Shown here one piece after another: positions 1 to 9,366 of a DNA stretch of 26,764 nt. This DNA comes from Physocladia obscura. Taxonomy: Eukaryota; Chytridiomycota; Chytridiomycetes; Chytridiales; Chytriomycetaceae. The first letter of the stretch is position 1. The number at the start of each line of letters is the position of its first letter. The notes beneath the pieces were generated by a model, which had not been told where the DNA came from, made no database searches, and saw only the letters and a program-made list of their open reading frames with translations. The translations under genes and the position numbers were made by a program. Where the stretch lies: assembly GCA_027596945.1 (NCBI GenBank), contig JADGJH010000056.1:1-26764 (forward strand), in the 5' to 3' direction.

Positions 1-120
1 CCGCGCCGCCGCTAATGTCCTGCCCCGTCACGTGCACCGCCCCCACGCCGAGGTGCGCCACGAGCACGTGCAGGTCCTAAATAGAAAGTAAAAGTAGAGA
101 TAAACCAGATTCCAATACAT
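1..120 (-). CDS. Possible 5' end of a partial gene running off the left edge
   Basis: On the minus strand a GC-rich open stretch (76 to 1) follows a good 3' splice site (CTATTTAG at 84-77) and reads through to the window edge, starting DLHVLVAHLGVGAVHV. An ATG at 120-118 followed by four codons and a GT at 105 would give a first exon MYWNL joined in phase across a 29-nt intron. The sharp rise in GC against the AT-rich flank supports an exon. The product is not recognised from about 30 residues, and the plus strand is also open here, so strand and start are uncertain. Confidence 0.35.
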
Positions 121-235
121 CTGGCACGATGGTGTCCTTGGTTTTCTACTCGGATTCTATGTTAACAATCAATCAACTAACTGAGTCAATCCTTCAAGAA
201 CCTTTTTGGACAAAAAAAAAGGCACGAAGCGGTGA

Positions 236-475
236 AGTGAGTGGACCCCCAGTCAGACTATAAACTAATTTCAACAGCTTTATTTTTATGAATTTTGTCC
301 AAAATATTTTGTATAGTTTCCACACTGATCTGTACTCCATTTTTTTTTAATTCTACATCTGTATGTTTTGCCAATAAATTTGCTCCTCAGCGTTTCTTCG
401 ACTTAAATACTCAAAATTTTCATCTAGTGGTAAAGGCTCCATGAACAACTTATCAATTTTCAAGGCAATTGTCGA
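236..475 (-). pseudogene. Cryptic coding remnant 3' of the fucosidase gene
   Basis: Two coding-like stretches lie on the minus strand in different frames. The upstream one (about 475 to 360) contains MEPLPLDENFEYLSRRNAEEQ minus its last residue; the downstream one (about 385 to 262) reads LLAKHTDVELKKNGVQISV and continues as ETIQNILDKIHKNK to a TAG. They overlap near 380-390, where one inserted or deleted base would join them. The second part has the flavour of a helix-turn-helix, as in some Tc1/mariner-type transposases, but that is only an impression. No start codon or splice pair explains both parts, so this is reported as a remnant of unknown origin. Confidence 0.25.
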
Positions 476-563
476 TTGTTTATTTTCACATCAAATGAAA
501 TAAAATCTGTATTGACGCTTCAAGAACATCAAGCCAACTATTTTTAGTGTTCAAGAAAAATTT

Positions 564-3285
564 TCAAAAAAGAAGCTTCTTCAAGTCCACGCAATCACCA
601 GCCTTTGTATCAATATCCACTCTCCTTTCTTTGAAAATAATTGTACATGAAGCCCCAGATTTCGACCTCAACTCTCCCGAAACCAAAAAAACATCTTCAA
701 CACCAGCGTCTACATTTAAAACCCACGCAAGATCCACCTCAAACCCACCGCGCGTACAAAGGCCCCTAACTGACCCCTTTCTCCACGCAATGGCAGGTAC
801 TGCCGGTAACAGCTCCACAACCACACGCCGCCGCACAGCATCTACACAACAATGACTCTGCACAAGCATTTCCGCCACGCCCGCCGCGATCCCAAAGTTG
901 CCATCGATTTGGAACGGTGGGTGCTTGTCAAACAAGTTCGGGTACAGGCTGTCGGCAATCATGTGATTAATATGCGAGGCACAAGCTGCCGCGTTTTTGA
1001 GACGCGCGTAAAAGTTTATTATCCAAGCGCGCGACCAACCCGTATGGCCACCACCGTTTGCGAGACGGCGGGTCAGTGTTGCGTCGCATGCTGCAATTAA
1101 GGCGGCTTGTAACTCGGTGGTCGTAGTCATTGCTGCGTTTGGAGGAAATAGTTGCGCATGGCCTGGGTGCAGGAACCAGAGTTGGCTAATGTGACGGTGT
1201 CCTGGTTCTGCTTCGTCGTAGTCTTGTTGCCATTCCATGATTTGGCCGTGTTTGCCAATTTGCGGTTTTGGCAGCCGGGCACGGCAGGTTTGAATTTGCG
1301 AAACGAAATCTTTGGTGGAAGCTGGTTTGGTGAGGTGGTGGTGGCTGAGGATTGAAGATGCATCAAGAACCGCGGAAAATAGTTCGTACAAGATTTGCGA
1401 ATCCATTGATGGCCCCATACAGAGCGCTCCAGACTCTCCTGTTGGAAGCAAGTACGTATTTTCGGCCGACGAAGATGGACCAGTGACCAGATTTCCAGTA
1501 TGTGGATCCAGTGTAAGATAACCCAAAAAGAATTGTGTTGCTTCGGCAAGGATTGGATACGCCTTTTCCTCCAGAAATTTTAGATCAAGTGTGAACAAAT
1601 AATGCTCCCAAAGATGCAAACTGCACCAAGCACCTCCCATTGGCCAAACTACCAAGTAAAATAAGTAAATAAATACCGTGGTTACTGATTTATATTGAAA
1701 ATCTTACAAGACGCAGGAATCCATTCGTCAGATGGCGATGCATCACCCCATATATCCGTGTTGTGATGAACAACAAACCCACCGGTTCCTCCACGTTCCA
1801 CAGGAAGAATACCGTACATTTTTTCTGCAACAAGTCGACCAGGTTTACGAATACGTTCAATAAGGTCAAATAATGGAGTGTGACACTCTGACAGGTTTGC
1901 CGTTTCAGTGATCCAGTAATTCATTTGCGTGTTAATATTGATTGTGAAACGTGATCCCCATGGTGGATCCATTTGAGGATTCCAAATACCCTTGAAAAAA
2001 AAATTTAATACAGATGATTTCAATGGTAAAATAAAATGAGTAATAAATAAGTAATAAATAATAACAGTACCTGTAAGTTTGATGCTTGAGTGCCTGGTCG
2101 CGTCGAAGCAATGGTCAAGTACCGAGCGTAATTGAAGAGTAAATTCGTGAGAACTAATTTATTGTTTGCTTCTCGTTTCTCTTTTAATTCTCCAGCCTTA
2201 ACTTGTTGACTGAATCGCGCCAATCGAGTATCTGTCGCAACATCTTCATCGCTTTCATTAGCATCTACAAGTTCAAGAGAACATCGACTCCAAAGACTCA
2301 AATAATCCGTTTCGTGTCTACGTTTAAATCCAAGCCATCCATTGTCGAGCTGCCAGTGAGTTTTAAAGGCACCCAGATCTTTATCGACAATTGACTCCAG
2401 CCAAGCCCTGGGATTAGTATCTTTTGGAGGTGAATGATAGAAAGCCGTGGCAGCAGCGATCACACAGCAAATCGATCTCGCATTCTCAACAACGATTGTA
2501 CGGCCAATGACGTTTACAGTTGGCTCCTCGCCATCTTCGTTCGACGCAAATATCTCAACTGTCGAAACAAAAAGACCGCGCCGCCCTTGGGCACCGGCAA
2601 CCAAAGTAATACGCGTAACACCGTCGTTTGAGCGACGCGTGGCTTCAACATGAGCGATGTGAAGAGGCGAGCGGTAGAGCTGGATCTCGGTTTTTGGCAG
2701 ACCGTTGTTGTGTGAAGCTTCGACGAGTATCGCAATGACATTATCGGGATGCGACGCGATGTATTCACGACGGTAGGTAACAGGCTCTATATTGTCATCG
2801 CTGCCACTATTAGGATTGACGGTGTAGGACACAGCGCAAGTGGCAGAGTCGAGATTCAAGGATCTGCGATAGTTTGTTGGCACGGGCATTTCGTCGATAT
2901 TTCGGACACCTGATATTTTTCCCTTTTGTTTCGGCGAACCGAGGCCCGCTGGGTACACGTAACGCATTGTCAGGTGGGCAAGCGGCTGGAACACGGCCTG
3001 GGCCTCAGGCGCTGCGGAAAGAGCCAAACACGCGAGGTCTTCGGCCGCGCCAATGTTGCCTGCGTGAAGCAGCTCTCTGATTGGTTCCAGCTTTTCGCGT
3101 GCCGAGGAATTTGTGCGGTCTCCGGACGACTCCGATGACCACACCGAATCTTCGTTCAGATCCACGCGGTCCACAACAAGTCCGCCGTGCACCATTCCGC
3201 CCAGTCGTCCGTTTCCGATCGGCAGCGCGGAATCCCAGTCAGCTGCTGGCGTGTGATAAATCAGCCGTCTTGTTGCAAAACTCAT
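564..3285 (-). CDS. Alpha-L-fucosidase, glycoside hydrolase family 95
   Basis: The gene has three exons: 3285-2071, 1990-1708 and 1648-564, with GT-AG introns of 80 nt (2070-1991) and 59 nt (1707-1649). It encodes 860 aa, a normal GH95 length. The N-terminus has the family signature (ALPIGNGRLGGMVHGG at about 21-36). The inverting-fucosidase residues can be placed by comparison with the bifidobacterial enzyme: Asn423 and Asn425 in TININTQMNYW, general acid Glu514 in HLWEHY, and Asp748 in FQIDGNFG. GPSMDSQI and GHTGWSRAW are further family motifs. The enzyme should release alpha-1,2-linked L-fucose (family knowledge). No signal peptide is visible at this start, so the protein looks intracellular unless an upstream exon was missed. 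No other fucose gene is nearby. Confidence 0.93.
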
Positions 3286-4852
3286 AAAACTTTTTTTGAT
3301 CCTAAAAATTTTAAGAAATAATAGAGAATTGTTACCATCTCAAAATTGTTCTACAAATTTATTTATTTATATATTGGATTTAAAAATGACTAGTGCTTGG
3401 AGCTTTTTCGAGTTTATTGAATAGATGCAGAATATTAATGCTATATATTTTAAACGCTCGTACGACGTTCCATTTTGTTCTGGTGATGGTGTAATCACTT
3501 AAATTCAAAAATTTTGCAGTGATTTGAATCATTCAAAAAATGATACAAATTTTAACATCGACCAACGCTGCACAATCTCGATAGGATTCTTCTTTTCGGC
3601 AACCTAATTACACAGGTTATGCTCTAACTTCACACTAGCTCTGATAACAGATTATAGCATTTGAAAGTGATAGACGATAATACCCAGTTTTTCTTTGATT
3701 TTGGTAATTTATACTTGGCACTGCTATTTATCTGAAGCACAACTCCATTTCAGGTCAAACTGCTCAACACACACGCTTACACTGTGGCACACGTATAAAG
3801 ACCTGTCAAAAATGTTAGCAATTGTAAGGGTGAGACGATGAAGGAAAGATGCCATATATTTGATAATCAAGATAGTTGCCAGCATTATAAATTGCATTAA
3901 AGTGAAGCAGGCCTAGCACGTAGCAAAACTAATGAAAAATATTACGGCCGCGAGTTAGTAATCATACAGTCGATGGGCCAAATTTCCAGTTCAGAAGTGA
4001 TCCTGGCCCAGCAGCCCCAGCAATTCGCGTTGGAAAGCCATAGTTATCACTACACTTTGCCCCCACTTCAACATGCAAAGAGGAAATGATTCTGTCCCAT
4101 TAAAATTTTCCCAAAACAATTGTCAAATAAGAAAATTGGATTTGATATACAAACTGAAACACTAAATGAGTTTTAAGAATCAAATTAATTTAATAAGGGT
4201 GATAAAAAAATTAAAAATAAAATAAACTAAACGTGTTCTTTATTTCGGCCAATGTGAAGAAGTAAAATGAAAGATAAAGTTAGTATAGAAAAGAATGTTT
4301 TGGGGTTATATTTGCGGCTTGCAAACGGATGAATAGTAATTCAGCTCGACTTGAGCCGAGCCAATTGGACAAAACACTCTGTTTGGCTTGTCAGCTCGAG
4401 TACCCAAGATCAAAACGTTGAAAGTCGTATTTGCTTAAATTGGTTGATATCGTTTATTTGAAATCACTGGCTGGTAAGAAACAGTTTTTTGTGGAAACTC
4501 AGAAGATTTGGAGTCCCAAAACAACGTAACCAAACAAAAGTTTTTAAGAAAAATAAGCTAAAGGAAATAAATAAACTAAATACAAAGCAAACGAAATTTA
4601 ATTGATACTGTGTGTGATTCGATTTACGTTAACCCGTGCAGAGAATAACTGTTCAGCGAAACAAGAACCTATTTCCTGTATTCGCGGCGTTGACCGCATC
4701 GTAGATGTCATACAAAATTTTCATGCCCGATATGCTTGAACAGTGTAAACACCGACATGAAACACAGTGGCATTTAAGTGAGAAAACAAAAACTATTTCT
4801 TTTCTTGCTTATTTCAAACTACTATAAATGAGCATAAAAATAAAAACCCAAA
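3286..4852. other. Intergenic, AT-rich, 1.57 kb
   Basis: This stretch lies between the starts of the fucosidase and the 3' end of the monooxygenase, so it holds the fucosidase promoter. No gene of useful length is seen. A GC-richer island at 3950-4090 has a 38-codon plus-strand frame (ATG 3973, stop 4089, starting MGQISSSEVILAQQPQQ) and also an open minus frame containing GFPTRIAGAAGPGSLL. Neither is recognised. Confidence 0.5.
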
Positions 4853-6298
4853 TTACTTTTTAACAGTCTGCTTCGCTCTCTCTGCAGCCACAACTTTCTC
4901 GACTTCAGCTTTAAATTCGTATGTTCCAACGGCATCATACAATCCAAAGATTTTCCCAAAAAATCCAATAAAGACTCTGACGATCATGTTGGCAAAAAAT
5001 GCGCCAACCTGTGAGTCGTGAACATCCAGCTTTGAAACTTTTTTGGCAGTAGCAGCAACCAATTGTGTTCTCTTGACTCTCATTTCATCATACAGCTTGA
5101 AAGCTTTGCAAAAATCGTCTGGGAACTCGGCAAGAAGAAGTCCAAGACAACCAGCATCTTCAAAAGAAACATTCATTCCTTGTCCCAAATCTGGTCTCAT
5201 TGCGTGAGCAGCGTCACCGATAAGAACACAACGACCTTTGTGGAAACTCTCGAGTTCTGGAGCCTCAAAAACTCCATACTCTGAAAGAAAAAAAGTGAAG
5301 AAAAATTTAATAACGTAGTTTTCCTTTTAGCTTCAAATAAATCGATTTAATTTTTTAAATACCTGTAATTCTAGTTGAGTTCCTGACCAAATCAATGAAA
5401 TATCTTGGAACACCCCATTCTTCAACCATGACGGCAAGACGGCGTTGCTGTTTTGGTAAATCGGAGTGGGGACGGTAAGTGTTCGATGTTGCCAACTCTT
5501 CTGGAACACTCTGAAGCTGAGCTACAGTCCACGATAGCATGGTTTCCGAAGCTCGAGAAACTGTAATGTGATGTTTTTTGAATCTATCAACATAAATGTT
5601 GAATGGGCCTTGGTCAAACAAGTCCTCTCCGTTTTCGCCTACTCCTTTGCCGAGTTTGCATACGCCGACATTAGCCATGAATCCAGTGAAAGTACTCTTT
5701 GACGAATCGCCAAAGAGAATATTGCGAACTTTCGAGTGCGTACCATCAGCGCCAACCAGAATATCACCGGTAGCACTACTCCCATCGGCGAAAGTTGCAG
5801 TGACTGAATCATCCGTCTCGCTGATCGAAACAAGTTTTTTGTTGACAAAAATTTTAACTTTGTTCTCAGTGCATGCCTTGCCGACAAGAAACTGAAGATC
5901 CGAGCGGAGCGCGTTGTAAGAGCGCGGGGCTTTATCTTCCGGGAAAGGAATATCCGCCAAGACTGTTCCATCAATTTTGCAGAATTTTGCGTTCGACATT
6001 GGATACGCAGCAGCACACGCCGCTTCACCGATTCCGAGCTCGTTTAAAACTCGTTGGCCCTAGAAGAAAAAAAAACGTCGCGGTTGGCAGTGCAAAAACA
6101 ATGTAATCAGTTTCTTACGTTCGGGTGGTAGGAAACAGCTCCACCAATATCACCAAAAAAGAAAGGATTTCCGGAATTTGCTGCATTTATCGGATCGTAC
6201 ACATCGTACACAAAAGGTTCATGCCCGGCGCGCTTCAAATAAAGTGCAAGAATCGGACCTGCACTTCCTGCTCCAATAATCAAAACTTTTAGGGCCAT
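4853..6298 (-). CDS. FAD-dependent monooxygenase (PHBH-fold, aromatic-ring hydroxylase type)
   Basis: There are three exons: 6298-6119, 6059-5363 and 5280-4853. The introns are 59 nt (6118-6060) and 82 nt (5362-5281), both GT-AG with matched phase. The protein is 434 aa, typical for single-component flavoprotein hydroxylases. The dinucleotide-binding motif GAGSAG is near residues 8-13, the DG motif (GADGTHSKVR) near 163-172, and the FAD-ribityl GD motif (GDAAHAMRPDLGQGMN) at 314-329. The family uses NAD(P)H and O2 to hydroxylate or epoxidise aromatic or related substrates; the substrate cannot be read from sequence (salicylate, ubiquinone-precursor and zeaxanthin-type enzymes share these motifs). 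It diverges from a dienelactone hydrolase gene, which favours aromatic catabolism. The start ATG sits directly at the flavin-binding strand, as is usual. Confidence 0.9.
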
Positions 6299-6815
6299 GT
6301 TGATTTCAATTATTCAAATTTTTTTCTTTTTTTTCCATCTTCACCAAAAGCCGAATGCAGCTGGAACTCTTGTTCTAACGTTGTCACAAAGGAGTTATTC
6401 GATCAATTTTCACGATTTGCTGAATCAAGTAAAGAAAATTTATCGGGAACTTGATACTGATGGGTTTTTGTGTATTCGCTCAATTTGGACAGTTTGATGA
6501 AAAATTTTTAATTTTCAACGGGGTTGAAAATTTTGTCTTTCGACTGTTTTGAGCAACAGATAATTACAAATTACACTTTGCATGGCTGGCGGCTGAAGAC
6601 GAGTCGTTGTCGGTGTGCAAAATAAATTCTTAATTTTCGCCATTTTTTTCACAGCGCGATAAGGAATAATTAGAATCCAGTTAGAGTTGGCATATTTTTG
6701 AGTCGAGGATATGTCTGTTTCACACTTTATCATTGTTGGAGTTACGTCGTTTCGTTTGAATTCAGCAGTGGAACATGCTCTCATTTTAAGATCGCTCTTA
6801 ATTTTAAACGACAAG
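6299..6815. promoter_or_regulatory. Divergent intergenic region between monooxygenase and dienelactone hydrolase
   Basis: This 517-bp stretch separates two outward-facing starts and presumably contains both promoters. A pyrimidine run lies at about 6318-6341. Plus-strand frames at 6340-6497 are open in two phases (for example ELFDQFSRFAESSKENL) but lack a start and splice signals, so no gene is called. No defined operator was recognised. Confidence 0.4.
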
Positions 6816-7745
6816 ATGTTGATAACAGAAAGTGTTGTTGATGTTGAAACATCTCAAGGCGCGATGCGCATACATATATTTGCGCCAACAATAATAACGA
6901 CGAGCCACAAGTATGCTAAGCTATGTGGAGTCGCTGTATTTACCGAAATCTATCAGGTTCTACTGTATATTTATTAGTGATAATGCGGTTTCCTGAAAAA
7001 ACACGACAGGTCACAGGTCCAGTCGAGCGATTTTGTCGTCAGATTGCTGGCAATGGATTCATTGTTGGTACGGTGCTGCTACTCTTACGCGCGCGTTAAT
7101 CTGACATTTATAATATACTAAGTAATAAAATAACGTCTCGCAGCGTGCCCCGAATCGTATCACGAATTCGAACCACTTGGAACAGTCTTGAGCTATGATG
7201 TTGAAGGCACGGACAAAGGAAATAACTATAAGGTCGCAAAAACGCTCCCTGCTTACGATGAAGACGCTAAGCTCACACTGGATTATCTTTCGCGTCATCC
7301 AAACTGTAATGGACGACTGGGTGCGACTGGAATGTGTCTCGGCGGCCACCTTGCTTTCCGATGCGCGTTTGATCCGCGCGTACTTGCTTCAGTATGCTAT
7401 TTTGCGACAGACATTCATTCATCAACGCTTTCAAACACTGGTGACGATTCGCTGGTTCGATGCGGCGATATTCGAGGTGAAAATATCATGATTTTTGGAA
7501 AGTTTGACAATCATGTGCCGGTTGCTGGACGTCAGTTGATCTACAAGACTTTGCTGGAGAAGGGAGTTGATTTCGGATGGATTGAGCTGCCGGCTCAGCA
7601 CGCGTTTATTCGCGACGAACTGTCAAAAGGGCGCTATGATCCGCCGTTGACTAAGATTTGCTTTGAAGTTTTGCTGGAGGTTTTCCAGAGACGGCTGGTA
7701 CTGGGACTTGGCGGAACGGGGGAGGAGGAAGGGCTCGTGTGTTGA
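6816..7745 (+). CDS. Dienelactone hydrolase family protein
   Basis: There are three exons: 6816-6956, 7010-7067 and 7144-7745. The introns are 53 nt (6957-7009) and 76 nt (7068-7143), and all phases match. The product is 266 aa, close to the family norm of about 230-270. It is an alpha/beta hydrolase with the family's cysteine nucleophile, Cys131 in GMCLGGH; the acid is Asp188 (GKFDNHVP) and the base His219 (AQHAFIRDE). The N-terminal part has the expected strand and EIYQVTGPV segment. Dienelactone hydrolases open dienelactone to maleylacetate in catechol degradation, but fungal members often act on other lactones or esters. The start at 6816 gives the shortest natural N-terminus; an in-frame ATG at 6711 would add 35 residues and is less likely. 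Confidence 0.9.
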
Positions 7746-7951
7746 AAAATTCTTTAACGTGAATTGCTCGTGGCTATTTGGGAAAAAAAGGTAGTGGATG
7801 GCTTTATTTGCATGAAAAAAGTGTGCGCAATTTTCATGTTTGGTTTTTTCGAATTTTTTGAAAAACTTGGTTGTGAAAAAATCTGAGAAGCAAATATCCA
7901 ACGACATTTCATTTTTCTTTGCCAAGCAACTTTCACTCATATTGCTCCATT

Positions 7952-8276
7952 ATGAGTATTAAATACCCGTACAAGCCAGTTTTCAAGAATCCAAATCGCG
8001 CGCAGCAATCACACATAACCATCGCCAATAAAATGGAACGGATACCGTTGGGAAAAGGACGAATTCGACGAAAAAGAAAACCAAAAAAGCTCTTCCTTTC
8101 GTTTTGAACAACTTTCAGTGACCCATTTCTCTCTGGCAAACCTTTCCTCTGCTTCGGATAAATCCACTTTAGTGTGGGCCGCAACATTGGATGAAAATGT
8201 TTGTCGGTGTTGGACCGTTCAGTGCTTTGTTTCGAAATACGTTTTTTTTTTTACAATTTTTTGTTCACGACTGTAA
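7952..8276 (+). pseudogene. Short coding region with an apparent one-base frame break, function unknown
   Basis: From ATG 7952 the frame reads MSIKYPYKPVFKNPNRAQQ and more, up to about 8030. Beyond that a second frame is clearly coding-like: WNGYRWEKDEFDEKENQ, then a Ser-rich stretch, then STLVWAATLDENVCRCW, ending at TAA 8274-8276. The two frames meet at an AAAA run (8030-8033); one base less would give a continuous 107-residue protein. There is no GT-AG pair at the junction. Either the assembly has an extra A or the gene is broken. The Trp/Asp-rich second half is vaguely WD-repeat-like but too short to assign. The opposite strand is also open (8187-7933) but has a poorer protein composition. 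Confidence 0.4.
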
Positions 8277-8587
8277 TTGTGCGTTCAAATGTCATAAGGC
8301 GTGTTTGAGCACAGTGAATAAAACATTGTAATGTATGTTTAGTAATTTTTGATAGAATTAAACATTATTCTGGTATGTTGAAACCAAGTTTCTTTCAACA
8401 GAAAGCACTTTCCCATTAAAAAGCAATGGGTCGTATAGTAAACCAATCCTGGTTTGCTTGCTAATCAATTCGAATCAAATATGACAATTTTTATGAAAGG
8501 ACATTGAAGTCAGACTATTTCAACTAAGACCAAATATGATGATGCGGCGAAAAAACAAAACAAAAACAAACGGAGATTGAAATTCAG
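8277..8587. other. Intergenic, AT-rich
   Basis: About 310 bp between the broken short frame and the MAPR gene. It contains T-rich runs and an AATAAA at about 8318, a possible polyadenylation signal for the upstream frame. Nothing else is seen. Confidence 0.4.
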
Positions 8588-9203
8588 ATGGCGGACCTCA
8601 TTTCGCAGTTTGTCGGAAACCCAGTCAACTGGGTTCTTGGTAAGACGATAATAATACCAAACGGAATACACGGGATTCTTACTGCTCGCGTGCGTGCTTA
8701 AGGTGCGGTTGTGCTGTATTTGACGCTGGCAATTACAACAACTTCTTCGCCGCAAACCGAATCAACGCCGGCCAAGCACCCAGACATTATCGAACTGCGC
8801 AACTTCACGCCGTCCGAACTCGCCGCTTTCGACGGCCGCAAGTCGCGCAAAATATACCTGGCCGTCAAGGGTCGCGTTTACGATGTGACGGCCGGCGCTT
8901 CGTTCTACGGGCCTGGTAGAATTTATTTCCATTCTTTTACCATTAGCTCTTATTCAATCCAACGCGCTTATTCTGTTGTTTTTATTGTAATTAGACGGAA
9001 TGTATGGTAACTTTGCAGGACGCGATGCATCACGTGGTCTCGCGAAAAACTCATTCGATGCTGACATGGTTCAGCCGCTCGATCTGCCCATTGACGAGCT
9101 CAAAGATTTGACGGGCGACGAGGTGAAGGCGCTCAACGAATGGGCTCAGTTTTTCCACTACAAGTACATTCACATTGGTTTTTTGGTCAACCAAAATCTT
9201 TGA
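8588..9203 (+). CDS. Membrane-associated progesterone receptor (MAPR/Dap1) family haem protein
   Basis: There are three exons: 8588-8639, 8703-8915 and 8995-9203. Introns of 63 nt (8640-8702) and 79 nt (8916-8994) are GT-AG with matched phase. The product is 157 aa, near yeast Dap1 and human PGRMC1. An N-terminal hydrophobic segment (WVLGAVVLYLTLAI, about 15-28) fits a single membrane anchor. It is followed by the cytochrome-b5-like domain with FTPSELAAFDG, VYDVTAGASFYGPDGMYG and FAGRDASRGLAKNSFD. The conserved tyrosines that ligate haem in this family are present. Known members bind haem and support cytochrome P450 steps of sterol synthesis at the ER. There is no operon-like link to neighbours. 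Confidence 0.92.
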
Positions 9204-9366
9204 GATTATTTGTCACAAATTTGTGTCGTCCGCTTATGTTCAACTATGCAAATTTATTGTTTGTCGATTGAATTAAAAGAGCAAAATTATGTTTTTAATT
9301 GAATTAAATTTTCTCATTTTATTTTTTTCATTTTCTCAACACAACTTGAAAAAAATTGTAATAAAA

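Noticed and set aside
547..1521. Plus-strand frames opposite the fucosidase 3' half
   Set aside because: They lie antisense to conserved GH95 coding sequence and have poor, Arg/Thr-biased composition; they are shadows of GC-rich codons.
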